Counted from the first letter of the stretch, positions 7,488 through 16,227 are shown. The stretch is 64,000 nucleotides of DNA from Bradyrhizobium sp. cir1 (GCF_014198245.1 NZ_JACIHE010000001.1:124001-188000), one strand, 5' to 3'. Notes: a model not told the origin generated them from the letters alone. Numbers and translations: made by a program.

Positions 7488-8195
7488 ATGAACTGTTCGA
7501 GAAAAATCGCCATGAGCGCAGCCGCTTTTGCCGGCCTCGCCCTCGGGCCGGTCGGGTTGTCGCCCGCAATCGCCGCTGGTCTTACGCGGACCGCGATGAT
7601 GGATGACGACAAGATGTCGAAGATGCCGAACCCGTCGGATTCCAGCGACAAGATGAACATGGGCCAGCCAGCGAGGCAGCCGCAGAACACGGGCGGCGGC
7701 CGGATGAACGACGACAAGATGAAGATGCCGCAGCAAGGCCAGATGCGGGACTGCCAAGGCGCCGGCTGTCAGGACAATTCCGGCATGACGCCGATGATGC
7801 AAATGATGGAGAAGATGATGCGCGGCCAGATGAGTTCATCCGGCAGCAGCGGCGCGATGAGCGGTCCTGTGGACGTGACCGAGCGGCTCGAGGGGCGGAT
7901 CGCCTTTCTGAAGGCGGAGCTGCAGATCAGCGACAGGCAGACCGCGGATTGGAACAGTGTCGCAGACGCCTTGCGTTCGAGCCGGCAGCACTTGCTGGAA
8001 GCACGCAAGATGCTTGCAATGGATGACAGGCTCGGAAGTGCCGATCGTCTGGAGCATTACGAGCGGCACTTGTCCGAGCGTCTGGAGGCAATCAAATCGG
8101 CTCGCCTTGCCTTCACGCGGCTCTACGCGTCGTTGAACGAGAACCAGAAGCAGACCGCGGATACGATCCTGCTGCCACTGATTGCGTCGTTCTGA
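7488..8195 (+). CDS. Met-rich periplasmic Spy/CpxP-like (LTXXQ) protein
   Basis: This is a 235-aa exported protein. The signal peptide covers residues 1 to about 29. A methionine-rich, Asp/Lys-containing region follows (about residues 32-125, with runs such as MTPMMQMMEKMMRGQM), and then a helical domain that ends in LNENQKQTADTILLPL, a variant of the LTXXQ motif of Spy/CpxP periplasmic chaperones and metal-stress proteins. Methionine clusters of this type bind Cu(I) or Ag(I) in other proteins, so metal binding is a reasonable inference. A GGAG 7 nt before ATG 7488 decides the start, although ATG 7455 overlaps the upstream stop. The next gene encodes a related periplasmic domain fused to a reductase. 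Confidence 0.75.
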   Translation: MNCSRKIAMSAAAFAGLALGPVGLSPAIAAGLTRTAMMDDDKMSKMPNPSDSSDKMNMGQPARQPQNTGGGRMNDDKMKMPQQGQMRDCQGAGCQDNSGMTPMMQMMEKMMRGQMSSSGSSGAMSGPVDVTERLEGRIAFLKAELQISDRQTADWNSVADALRSSRQHLLEARKMLAMDDRLGSADRLEHYERHLSERLEAIKSARLAFTRLYASLNENQKQTADTILLPLIASF

Positions 8196-8217
8196 CCGCT
8201 GAAGTGAACGCGGGATC

Positions 8218-10212
8218 ATGTTCGCTTTGTCTCTTCGACAACGCTCCGGCGTGCTGGCCCTTGTTGTCCTGGCGAGCCAGCTTGCGGCGATTGCCGCGCC
8301 GGCGTCGGACGTCGGCCGCGGCGTAACGCATCCGGCCGGGCAAATCGCCCAGCGCTGGGAGGTGGCGGAGACAGAAGGCGACCACGCGGCGCACCATCCC
8401 GCAGCGTCCGGCTCCACAGGCGATGCGGCGCCGAAGGGGGAGGGATCAGCAGGGCCGAGCGAGCGCCAAGCCGCCGGCCCGCCGCCCAGCGGCGCCACGT
8501 CGGGAATGATGGGGGGCATGGACGGCATGATGGGCCGGCCGCGCAAGGAGTTCTATCCGGCATTGATGGACATGCCGGCGCTGTCTGCCGAGCAGCGGAG
8601 CAAGCTGGCGGTCCAGGCGCGCGCGCGGATCAGCGCCGAGGCCGATCGCCTGGCGGGTGCAGAAATGGATCTGCGGCACGCCATGGCCGCGGGCGACATC
8701 GTTGCCGCGGATCAGGCGTCGCGGCGGCTTCGCGAGTCCCTGAACACCGTCCAGAGCGGCGTGATCGCGCTGCGCTCGCTGCACGTGGGCAGGCCGCCGC
8801 AGCAAATCGCGCAGGCCTGGTTCAAATCGCAAATGAACCTGCTGCCTCAGCAAGGCGGTGCAGATGTCGATAACGGCGCGCCGGGAGTCTCGTGGTTTCA
8901 CGTCACGACCATGGCGCTGTTGGCGCTGTTCGCGCTGGGGATGCTCGCGATTTACGTCGCGCGCATGCGCCGGGCGAACGCGCTGGTCGACCGGCTGACG
9001 CGCGCGGCGGTCGCGCCGGCTGCCGTCATGCCACTCGTGTCGATGCCAGCTGCCGGCTCGCCGAATGACAAGGTCGGGACGACATCTTCTTCTGAGACAA
9101 GCCGCCAACCGCGGCGCGATGAGGCGAGTAGCTTCTGGAAGGGCTCGCTGAGGATCTGCGCGATCTATCAGGAGACGCCAAACGTGAAGACCTTCCGTCT
9201 GCAAGCACCTGGCGGCGGGGCGATTCCGTTTGCGTTCCTGCCCGGCCAATTCCTGACCTACGCCATCGAAATTGGCGGAGCAACAGTCAGGCGCTCCTAC
9301 ACCATCGCATCATCCGCAGCCCAGACCGCCTATGTCGAGACCACGATCAAGCGCGAAGACGGCGGGCTTCTGTCCGACTACATGCATGGCCAGCTGAAGG
9401 AGGGAGACCTCGTCGAGGTTGCGGGCCCCTCCGGCGCCTTTACGTTCACGGGCTCGGAAGCTGACAGTGTCGTCCTGATCGGTGGCGGCGTCGGCATCAC
9501 GCCGCTGATGGCGGCGATCCGGTATCTGTCGGACATCGCATGGCCCGGCCAGATCTACCTCGTCTATGGTGCGCAGACGACCGAGCAATTCATCTTCCGG
9601 GACGAGCTCGAGTATCTCCAGCGCAGGATGATCAATTTGCACGTCGCGGCCACGATGATGCGGGCCGCAGGCACGTCCTGGATGGGAAGCGAGGGTCAGA
9701 TCACGGCCGAGTTCCTGACGCAGGCAGTGCCGGATCTTGCGAAACGGCGCGTTCATCTGTGTGGTCCGCCCGGAATGATGGAGGCGCTCCGGAAAACCCT
9801 GATCGGCCTCGGCGTGCCGCGCGAGCAGATCAAGACGGAGGCCTTCGGACCGGCCCGCGGAGCCGTTCCACCTCCTGGCAAAATCATCGCCGAAGCGCCG
9901 ATGGCGCAAGGTGAGGGCGGCAATCGAGAAGCCGCGGCGGTCGGTCCTGCAACGGCCACGATCCACTTTGCGAGATCGGGCAAGGTGGCGGCGCTGCCTC
10001 CGGACAAGAGCGTCCTGGAGGTGGCTGAAAGCGCCGGCGTGTCGATCGACTATTCGTGCAGGGCCGGGGTCTGCGGCGTCTGCAAGACGCATCTTCTGCA
10101 AGGCTCCGTCACGATGGAAGTCCAGGACGCCCTGACTGCAGACGACAAGGCGAACGGTCTCATCCTGGCCTGCCAGGCAAGATCGGTCGGAGATCTCGTC
10201 GTCGAGGCCTGA
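8218..10212 (+). CDS. Fusion of Spy-like periplasmic domain, TM helix, FAD/NAD(P) reductase and 2Fe-2S ferredoxin
   Basis: This 664-aa protein joins parts that are normally separate. Residues 1 to about 27 form a signal peptide or anchor. Residues 28-225 are periplasmic, with HAAHHP, a Met-rich stretch (MMGGMDGMMGRPRKEF) and a helical Spy/CpxP-like segment. Residues 226-248 are a transmembrane helix followed by Arg (ARMRR), which places the rest in the cytoplasm. Residues about 305-545 are a ferredoxin-NADP reductase-type module with the FAD motif RRSYTIAS (about 356), the pyridine nucleotide loop GGGVGITP (about 421) and CGPPGMM (about 515). Residues 575-664 are a plant-type 2Fe-2S ferredoxin with Cys614, 619, 622 and 652. 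It would pass NAD(P)H electrons to the b-type cytochrome encoded one base downstream. Confidence 0.85.
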   Translation: MFALSLRQRSGVLALVVLASQLAAIAAPASDVGRGVTHPAGQIAQRWEVAETEGDHAAHHPAASGSTGDAAPKGEGSAGPSERQAAGPPPSGATSGMMGGMDGMMGRPRKEFYPALMDMPALSAEQRSKLAVQARARISAEADRLAGAEMDLRHAMAAGDIVAADQASRRLRESLNTVQSGVIALRSLHVGRPPQQIAQAWFKSQMNLLPQQGGADVDNGAPGVSWFHVTTMALLALFALGMLAIYVARMRRANALVDRLTRAAVAPAAVMPLVSMPAAGSPNDKVGTTSSSETSRQPRRDEASSFWKGSLRICAIYQETPNVKTFRLQAPGGGAIPFAFLPGQFLTYAIEIGGATVRRSYTIASSAAQTAYVETTIKREDGGLLSDYMHGQLKEGDLVEVAGPSGAFTFTGSEADSVVLIGGGVGITPLMAAIRYLSDIAWPGQIYLVYGAQTTEQFIFRDELEYLQRRMINLHVAATMMRAAGTSWMGSEGQITAEFLTQAVPDLAKRRVHLCGPPGMMEALRKTLIGLGVPREQIKTEAFGPARGAVPPPGKIIAEAPMAQGEGGNREAAAVGPATATIHFARSGKVAALPPDKSVLEVAESAGVSIDYSCRAGVCGVCKTHLLQGSVTMEVQDALTADDKANGLILACQARSVGDLVVEA

Positions 10213-10213
10213 C

Positions 10214-10921
10214 ATGATGAACGGAAGAGCGCGCCTGTTCGCCGACGTCACTCTGGCGGCCCTGTTGCTGCTGGTGCCGGCTTTCCTGCTTCACTCCGAC
10301 GGCCGGTTTGCGGGAAGCCTGGCCGGCTTTGTGCTCGGGGCCGGTGCGGCGGCGCTGATGCTCCTCCTGCTCGTCTATCCCCTGGCGAAATACAGCACTG
10401 GCGTGAAGGCCCTGGTCACGCGATGGGTGTCGATGCCGACGCTCCTGGCGTTTCATGCCTATGCGGGAATCGTCGCAGCGTTCTTTGCGCTGCTGCATAC
10501 CGGCCACAAATTTCAGAGTCCGCTCGGGATCGCCCTGGTGACGTGCATGCTGATCGTCGTCGTCACCGGATTTGTCGGGCGCTATTACCTGCCGCTAACC
10601 GCGCTGGAGCTCCGCCAGCGGCAGTCGTATCTGGCGACGTTGAGATCGGCGTATGAGTACACCGCAGCGGCCATGTCGTCGCCCGATCGGGCGGAGCGTG
10701 ACGGGCCTGACATGCCTGCATTGGCCTTGCAGAATGTGCCGCTGCTGCAGCTCGTCGATAGCATTTCCGATCTCGAATCGGCCATCGGATCGAGTGAGGC
10801 GGTCAAGGCGATCTTCATGCAGTGGATCGGGCTGCATGTCTTGGCCGCGATCGTCATGTACGCGCTGCTGGCGGTGCATGTGTCGGCCGAGATCTATTAC
10901 GGACTGTGGTGGCTCGCGTGA
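10214..10921 (+). CDS. Membrane b-type cytochrome-like protein
   Basis: This 235-aa protein has about five or six hydrophobic helices. It carries two His pairs, His81/His95 and His208/His222, each 14 residues apart on one predicted helix. That is the classic spacing for two stacked hemes held between two helices of a cytochrome b or ferric reductase-like membrane domain. A hydrophilic loop of about 60 residues (138-197) separates the halves. I do not recognise a named family. It begins one base after the reductase fusion and its stop overlaps the start of the multiheme cytochrome, so it probably carries electrons across the membrane between them. Confidence 0.7.
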   Translation: MMNGRARLFADVTLAALLLLVPAFLLHSDGRFAGSLAGFVLGAGAAALMLLLLVYPLAKYSTGVKALVTRWVSMPTLLAFHAYAGIVAAFFALLHTGHKFQSPLGIALVTCMLIVVVTGFVGRYYLPLTALELRQRQSYLATLRSAYEYTAAAMSSPDRAERDGPDMPALALQNVPLLQLVDSISDLESAIGSSEAVKAIFMQWIGLHVLAAIVMYALLAVHVSAEIYYGLWWLA

Positions 10922-11697
10922 CCATCCGGGGCGTGCTCTACGTCGTGGTCGCGACACTGGCGATCGCAAGTGCAGCGGTCGCGTCGATCGCCTTGTATCG
11001 GGGCAGCTCGGGAAGCGTCCCGGGCTGGACGAGGCTCGTCAGTCCCGGACCGCTTTCCGCAAAACATGCATTTCTGTCCGACAGATGCGAGAGCTGCCAT
11101 ACGCCGATCAAAGGCGTCGAGGCGGCCGCCTGTATCACCTGTCATGCGCCTTCCGCCGCGGATCTCGCCAAGCAATCGACGGCGTTTCACGCTGTGGTGG
11201 GCGGTCAATGCTCCGGCTGCCACCGCGAGCACTCTGGCGACTTGCGGCCGATCAGGATGAACCATGCGTCGCTGCTGCAAGTCACGATGCCCGCCTCCGG
11301 CAAGAAGGTGTTCGACCGGACCTCTGCCGACCAACTGAGGGCCGACCTGACGGAGTTTCTGGGCCTGCCAAGGTCCGACCGGCCGGAAAGAGCTGCGCTC
11401 GATTGCGCCAGCTGCCACAGCAATCGGGAACCGCACCGCGGATTGTTTGGACCGGAATGCGCGGATTGCCATGGGCTCGAGGCCTGGAAGATCGCAGGTT
11501 TCCTGCATCCCTCGCCGACCTCGAAGGACTGCGCCCAATGCCATCAGGCGCCGCCGAGCCACTACATGGGCCACTTCATCATGATGGATCGGATGATCGC
11601 GGGGCAGGAGCACGCATCGGTCGATCAATGCTTTCTGTGCCACAGGACGGACTCGTTCAACGACATCAAAGGCGTCGGCTGGATGAAGCATCATTGA
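10918..11697 (+). CDS. Heptaheme c-type cytochrome, membrane-anchored
   Basis: This is a 259-aa protein with an N-terminal signal anchor (residues 6-27) and seven CxxCH heme c sites, in order CESCH, CITCH, CSGCH, CASCH, CADCH, CAQCH and CFLCH. Extra histidines are available as distal ligands. The pattern resembles cytochrome c3/class III or NapC-like periplasmic multiheme proteins. The GTG start at 10918 overlaps the TGA of the cytochrome b gene. It would act on the periplasmic face as the outlet, or inlet, for electrons from the upstream reductase and cytochrome b. The natural donor or acceptor is unknown; the linked metal-binding proteins make a metal ion one candidate. Confidence 0.88.
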   Translation: MTIRGVLYVVVATLAIASAAVASIALYRGSSGSVPGWTRLVSPGPLSAKHAFLSDRCESCHTPIKGVEAAACITCHAPSAADLAKQSTAFHAVVGGQCSGCHREHSGDLRPIRMNHASLLQVTMPASGKKVFDRTSADQLRADLTEFLGLPRSDRPERAALDCASCHSNREPHRGLFGPECADCHGLEAWKIAGFLHPSPTSKDCAQCHQAPPSHYMGHFIMMDRMIAGQEHASVDQCFLCHRTDSFNDIKGVGWMKHH

Positions 11698-11860
11698 CCG
11701 GCGCTCGACGCAGACGGGCCTCCTACATTACAGGGACAGCGAAAAATATCTCACGAGCCACGCCGCCGGAGCATGATGGCTTTGCGTCGCCCGGAACCGT
11801 TGGACGAATGTGGCGCAGCGTCTGTCCCGACGCTGCCGGCTCGAGATGCATCGTTTTCTG

Positions 11861-11889
11861 TTGGCCGACAGTACAACCAGAGTTATATG
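11861..11889 (+). promoter_or_regulatory. Possible sigma-70 promoter for the His/Cys-rich gene
   Basis: TTGGCC and TATATG are separated by 17 nt and end 26 nt before the ATG at 11916. The -10 is good and the -35 only partial, so the next gene may be transcribed separately from the cytochrome operon. Confidence 0.35.
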
Positions 11890-11915
11890 TTCCACGGCGC
11901 GTAGCGGGAGCGGAA

Positions 11916-12305
11916 ATGATTGGCTTGATCAGGCCAAGGCGAAGGTGGTGGGGATGGCTTGTCGCCATCGCCTATCTGCTTGCGTCGATGACGCCGTCTC
12001 TCGCGGTCTCGATCGTCCCCGTCACGGCGATTCCGTGCGAGCATCAACCTGCGCATGAGGCCGATGCCGGACCGGCGGTGCATTCGCACGACGTGGCGAT
12101 GACCGGCGATTGTGACGACGACCGGGACGAGCCCAGGGATCGGCATGCGACCTGCTGCGGCTCGGTGCTGTGCTTCAGCGCCGTATCGCCTCAAGCTCCC
12201 GCGATTGCGGAGTTCGTGGTGCCGCACTCGCGCTGCGAGGCGCAGCCGGACGTGATCGGCGACGAAGGTGCGTTCCGTCGTCACTACCGGCCCCCCATCG
12301 CCTGA
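11916..12305 (+). CDS. Exported His/Cys/Asp-rich protein, possible metal binder
   Basis: This is a 129-aa protein with an arginine-rich N-terminus and a hydrophobic signal or anchor (residues 11-34). The mature part contains CEHQPAHE, VHSHD, an acidic CDDDRDEPRDRH segment and a CC pair followed by SVLC. The composition resembles small exported proteins found beside copper-resistance genes (the DUF2946 type comes to mind), but I cannot confirm the family. GGGAG lies about 6 nt before the ATG. It sits between the heptaheme cytochrome and an ECF sigma factor with its own cysteine motif, which strengthens a metal-response reading for the neighbourhood. Confidence 0.6.
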   Translation: MIGLIRPRRRWWGWLVAIAYLLASMTPSLAVSIVPVTAIPCEHQPAHEADAGPAVHSHDVAMTGDCDDDRDEPRDRHATCCGSVLCFSAVSPQAPAIAEFVVPHSRCEAQPDVIGDEGAFRRHYRPPIA

Positions 12306-12625
12306 GATAGCTCCCAAAGACCGAACTGCGTCGCTCAGATCCGGGCGCGAAGCGACACGTCTGCGAAGGACACATGTCCAAGCAGACGGCGGCGATGCGC
12401 GCAAGGTCTCGCACGCGCAGGCGCGGCAGAGCCGGCCTCGCTCGCTGCTCGCGCGCGCTGCGCGTTGAGCGGGAGAGCGCCGAAATCGTGATCAGCACTT
12501 GCGGTAGCCAAGTTGGCCGCGTGAGTGCCGCCATAGCGGCGGCCTCTCGCGCCCCTTGTCCGGATTTGACCCGTTCCCGCCACCGTGAAGCGAGCTGCTG
12601 AAATGGCATGCAAGGACGATACGTC
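12306..12625. other. Intergenic region upstream of the ECF sigma factor
   Basis: This is a 320-base gap. Open frames here, on either strand, look like frame shadows. ECF genes are often autoregulated, so a promoter is expected, but I could not identify convincing -35 or -10 elements. A GG-N10-GC pair near 12511-12524 departs too far from the sigma-54 consensus. Confidence 0.4.
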
Positions 12626-13237
12626 ATGAAATCGCCGAACGAGAGTCTGCCGATGCAGACAGCCGATTCCCTGAACGCGCAGGACACGGTCGTTCGGGCC
12701 GCCCTCGTCGGCAGCTACGATCGCCTCCGCGGTTATCTGCAGCGACGCTTTGGTGGTCAGGCGGAAGCGGAGGAGGTGCTCCAGGCATTCATGTTGCGCG
12801 CACTGGAGCGCTCCGCCGACATCCGCGATGCGGATTCGGTTCGAGGCTGGCTGAGCAGGGTCCTGGCAACGACCATCGCCGACTTTCACCGCCAGGCATC
12901 AAGGAGCAGGACGCGGGAGGTGCCGTTCCCGAACGAGCTCAACGATCGTCTTGCGGCCGAGCAGGACGCCGCGGCGAATGCCGCGGTCTGCGAGTGTCTT
13001 CATACGCACCTTTCACTGCTGAAGCCGGAGCATGCCGAGGTCATCAGAAGGGTCGATCTCGGCGGTGAGCCGCGGGAGCTCGTTGCAGCCGATCTGGGGG
13101 TGACCGTGAACAACCTGACTGTCCGGCTTCATCGCGCGCGGCACGCACTGAAGGAGCGCCTCGAGCAGACCTGCGTCGTATGTCTCGAGGAGAGCTTCTG
13201 GGAGTGCCGCTGCGCCGACAACCGAGGTCCGACCTAA
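12626..13237 (+). CDS. ECF-type RNA polymerase sigma factor with C-terminal cysteine motif
   Basis: This is a 203-aa sigma-70 family protein. Region 2 covers about residues 28-95 (LRGYLQRRFGGQAEAEEVLQ, then SVRGWLSRVL). Region 4 covers about 120-178, with a helix-turn-helix and the LHRARHALKERLEQ recognition end. After region 4 come four cysteines, Cys183, 186, 194 and 196, in a CxxC-x7-CxC arrangement. Metal-sensing ECF factors such as Myxococcus CorE carry a C-terminal Cys-rich domain, so direct sensing is a reasonable hypothesis, and no anti-sigma gene is adjacent. The start at 12626 follows AAGGA by 9 nt. Its stop overlaps the stop of the convergent GGDEF-EAL gene. Confidence 0.85.
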   Translation: MKSPNESLPMQTADSLNAQDTVVRAALVGSYDRLRGYLQRRFGGQAEAEEVLQAFMLRALERSADIRDADSVRGWLSRVLATTIADFHRQASRSRTREVPFPNELNDRLAAEQDAAANAAVCECLHTHLSLLKPEHAEVIRRVDLGGEPRELVAADLGVTVNNLTVRLHRARHALKERLEQTCVVCLEESFWECRCADNRGPT

Positions 13238-15966
13238 CCGGCCTCGCGCCGGCGGCTCTCGCCGCCTTCGCGCCGGGCGAGCCGGCTGCGATGCAGCGCG
13301 AACAGCTCCAGCACCTTGTCGGCAGGCTTGGCGGCGCTGAACAGATAACCTTGCATCTCGGAGCATCCGAGCGCGCGGAGCAGGCGCTGCTGCTCCTCGG
13401 TCTCGACACCCTCGGCCGTTGTGGTCATGCGACGGGCGGCCGCCAGGTTGACGACGGCCTGGACGATGCTGGCGGAGCCGTCGGGACCGGCGATGTCGTC
13501 GACGAAGCAGCGGTCGATCTTGATCTTGTCGAACGGGAAGCGGTGCAGATAGCTCAGCGAGGAATAGCCGGTGCCGAAATCGTCGAGCGCGATACGCACG
13601 CCGATGGCGCGGAGCTGGTGCAGGATCGCGAGCGCCGCGTCGTCGTCGCGGATCAGCACCGCCTCGGTGATCTCGAGCTCGAGCCGGCTCGCCGGCAGAT
13701 TGGAGGCGGCGAGCGCAGCCATGATCTTCAGCGCCAGCGTGCCGCTCTTGAACTGCACCGGCGAGACGTTGACGGCGAGGCGGATGTCGTCGGGCCAGCC
13801 GGCCGCATCCCGGCAGGCGGTCGCCAGCACCCATTCGCCGATCTCGTTGATCAGGCCGGTGTCTTCGGCGATCGGGATAAACTCGGCCGGCGAGACCATG
13901 CCGCGCTCCGGATGGCGCCAGCGCACCAGCGCCTCGCAGCCGGTGATGCGGTCGTCCTTCAGGGCGAGGCAGGGCTGGTAGTAGACCTCGAGGCCGCCTT
14001 CGAGCCCCCCTTGGGCGATGGCGTGGCGCAGGTCGATCTCGAGCTGACGCCGCTCGCGGACCTTGGCATCCATCTCGGGCTCGAAGAAGCGATAGGTGCG
14101 GCGTCCGGCGGATTTGGCGGCGTACATCGCAAGGTCGGCGTTCTTCAGGATCTGGTCCAGCGCCGTGCCGTGTCCCGGCGCCAGCGCGATGCCGATGCTG
14201 GCGTCGCTGGTGAGATGGTGGCCCATGCAGTCGAACGGGGTGCGGATGGCCTGGAAGACCCGGGCGACGAGATCGTTGACCTGATCCGGCGAGGTCACCG
14301 CGCTCTGCACGATGGCAAATTCGTCGCCGCCGAGCCGCGCCACGAAATCCGTCGGGCCGGCGGAGCGGCTGAGGCTCGTTGCGACCGATTTCAGCAGCTC
14401 GTCGCCGACGAGATGGCCGAGCGCATCGTTGACGCCCTTGAACTCGTCGATGTCGATGTAGTGCACCGCGACCTCTTCGCCATGGGCGATGGCGGCCAGC
14501 TCCTGCCGCAGATGCTCGTGGAACATGGCGCGGTTGGGCAGGTCGGTCAGCGCGTCGTAGTGGGCGAGGTGGGTGATGCGCTCTTCGATGCGCCGGCGCT
14601 CGGTGATGTCCTCGTGCGTCGCCACCCAGCCGCCGTCGGCGAGCGGTTCATTGAGGATTTGGATCGAGCGGCCATCCGCGGTGTCCACCACCATGGAATT
14701 GCGTACATGTATGTCGCGCAGCACGCGTTCGGTATATTGATCGACATCGCCGGTGAACGAGCCGGTCATCTTGCGATGAGCGATGACGTCGCGGAAGCTG
14801 CAGCCCGGCGTCACCACGGCGGCCGACAGGCCGTACATGTCGATGTAGCGCTGATTGCACACCACGAGCCGCCGGTCCGCGTCGAACAACAGCAAGCCCT
14901 GGGTCATGTTGTTGACGGCGCGGTCGAGACGTTGCTTCTCCAGCATCAGCCTTTCCCGCGAGAGGCGGTGCTGCTCCAGCAGCTTGCGCACGATCGCGAT
15001 CAGCACGCCGGCGATGGCGAGCGCGGAAGAGGCGGCGACCGAGATCAGGATGCCGATCTGCTCGCGCCAGTCTGTCAGCGCCGCCGCGCGTGTCGTGGTC
15101 GCCATCATCAGGATCGGGAAGTGGGGCAGGGCGTGCGAGGCGATCAGGCGGTCCTCGCCGTCGACCGGGCTCATGAAGCGTCCGGCGAAGTGATCGAGCC
15201 CGAAGACCCGCTGCTGCTCGAACGGGCCGGTCTTGAAATTCCGCCCCATCAACTCGCTGGAATGGGGATAGCGGGCGAGCAGCGTGCCGTCACGGTGCAA
15301 CATCGAGATCGTCGCGCCTTCGCCGAGCACCACGGATTCGAAGAACTTCTCGAAATTGGCGGGCTCGATGCCGCGCCCGACCACGCCGATGAACTCGCCG
15401 TTCGGGCCCACGATCTTGCGGACGATCAGGATGGTCCAGGCGCCGGAGATGCGACTGTGCAGCGGCTCGATCAGGACATCGGGCGAATAGGGGTCGTATT
15501 TGAAAGTGCGGAAATAGGCGCGATCGGCAACGTTCACCTTGGGGGCCGGCCATGCCGTCGACGAGTTGATCAGATTGCCGTCGGCATCGATGACATTGAC
15601 GCCGCCCATATAGGGCAGCGCCTCGATCTTCGAGCGCAGCATCCGATGGATGTCCTGCCCGGAGAGGCGCTTGCGATAGTCTTCCGCGCTGGCAATGCCG
15701 GTCGCGCGGACGTGGTCGACGAAATCCTTCTGGATGACCGCGAAATCCTGCAATTGCTGATCGAAATGATGGGCCAGCATCAGCACGGTGTTTTCCAGCT
15801 CGCGGCCGGAATTGCGCAGCGCGCGTTCGCGGAAATTCTGCGCCATCAGCGTCGCGCCGACCGCGATCGCGGCGATCAGCAGCGTGCCGCCCACGACCAG
15901 CCAGCGGATCGGTCCGCTGCGCACGAAGGCCTGGTCGAAAAGGCGACTGCCGTATTTCGTCATCAT
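13234..15966 (-). CDS. Membrane-bound Cache-PAS-GGDEF-EAL cyclic-di-GMP enzyme
   Basis: This is a protein of about 910 residues. It has a transmembrane helix (about 20-42), a periplasmic Cache-like sensor (about 45-290), a second transmembrane helix (about 300-325), a PAS domain (about 335-440), a GGDEF domain with intact RLGGDEF near residue 545, and an EAL domain with intact CEALVRW near 675 and DDFGTGYSS near 815. Both catalytic signatures look complete, so it could make or degrade cyclic-di-GMP depending on the signal. The start is uncertain: ATG 15966 is chosen over GTG 15987, and neither has a strong ribosome-binding site. It is convergent with the ECF gene; the two stop codons overlap. 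Confidence 0.9.
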   Translation of the reverse strand: MMTKYGSRLFDQAFVRSGPIRWLVVGGTLLIAAIAVGATLMAQNFRERALRNSGRELENTVLMLAHHFDQQLQDFAVIQKDFVDHVRATGIASAEDYRKRLSGQDIHRMLRSKIEALPYMGGVNVIDADGNLINSSTAWPAPKVNVADRAYFRTFKYDPYSPDVLIEPLHSRISGAWTILIVRKIVGPNGEFIGVVGRGIEPANFEKFFESVVLGEGATISMLHRDGTLLARYPHSSELMGRNFKTGPFEQQRVFGLDHFAGRFMSPVDGEDRLIASHALPHFPILMMATTTRAAALTDWREQIGILISVAASSALAIAGVLIAIVRKLLEQHRLSRERLMLEKQRLDRAVNNMTQGLLLFDADRRLVVCNQRYIDMYGLSAAVVTPGCSFRDVIAHRKMTGSFTGDVDQYTERVLRDIHVRNSMVVDTADGRSIQILNEPLADGGWVATHEDITERRRIEERITHLAHYDALTDLPNRAMFHEHLRQELAAIAHGEEVAVHYIDIDEFKGVNDALGHLVGDELLKSVATSLSRSAGPTDFVARLGGDEFAIVQSAVTSPDQVNDLVARVFQAIRTPFDCMGHHLTSDASIGIALAPGHGTALDQILKNADLAMYAAKSAGRRTYRFFEPEMDAKVRERRQLEIDLRHAIAQGGLEGGLEVYYQPCLALKDDRITGCEALVRWRHPERGMVSPAEFIPIAEDTGLINEIGEWVLATACRDAAGWPDDIRLAVNVSPVQFKSGTLALKIMAALAASNLPASRLELEITEAVLIRDDDAALAILHQLRAIGVRIALDDFGTGYSSLSYLHRFPFDKIKIDRCFVDDIAGPDGSASIVQAVVNLAAARRMTTTAEGVETEEQQRLLRALGCSEMQGYLFSAAKPADKVLELFALHRSRLARREGGESRRREAG

Positions 15967-16227
15967 GTCGGTTGTTGCCGCGCACACGCCAGGATCAATT
16001 CTTGATCCTCAAAACATCCGTTGGTTTACGGGAACGGTATGGAGGCGAAGTTAGGAAGCGCGGTTAACGCGACATGAATCGTTAAGCACAAAAGCGATCG
16101 ATGCGCGCGGGTGCAAGCCGTGCAGGAATTTCCGCAAGCCACCTGCGCTGCCGGTCAGTTCCTGCCGGTCAGGCGACGATCAACCAAGGCTTAACCATCT
16201 AAGGTGTTGGCGATCCTCAAGCCGCCA

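Noticed and set aside
10653..12305. A single 550-codon gene covering the cytochrome genes and the His/Cys-rich gene
   Set aside because: Most of that frame is a shadow of the cytochrome b and heptaheme genes; only its last 129 codons, from ATG 11916, look real.
12505..12530. Possible sigma-54 promoter upstream of the ECF gene
   Set aside because: The GG-N10-GC spacing is present but the surrounding bases (TTGGCCGC...GTGC) depart from the consensus at several positions.
13180..16005. A plus-strand frame of about 940 codons opposite the GGDEF-EAL gene
   Set aside because: The minus-strand frame has intact GGDEF and EAL motifs; the plus frame is low-complexity and lacks any recognisable domain.
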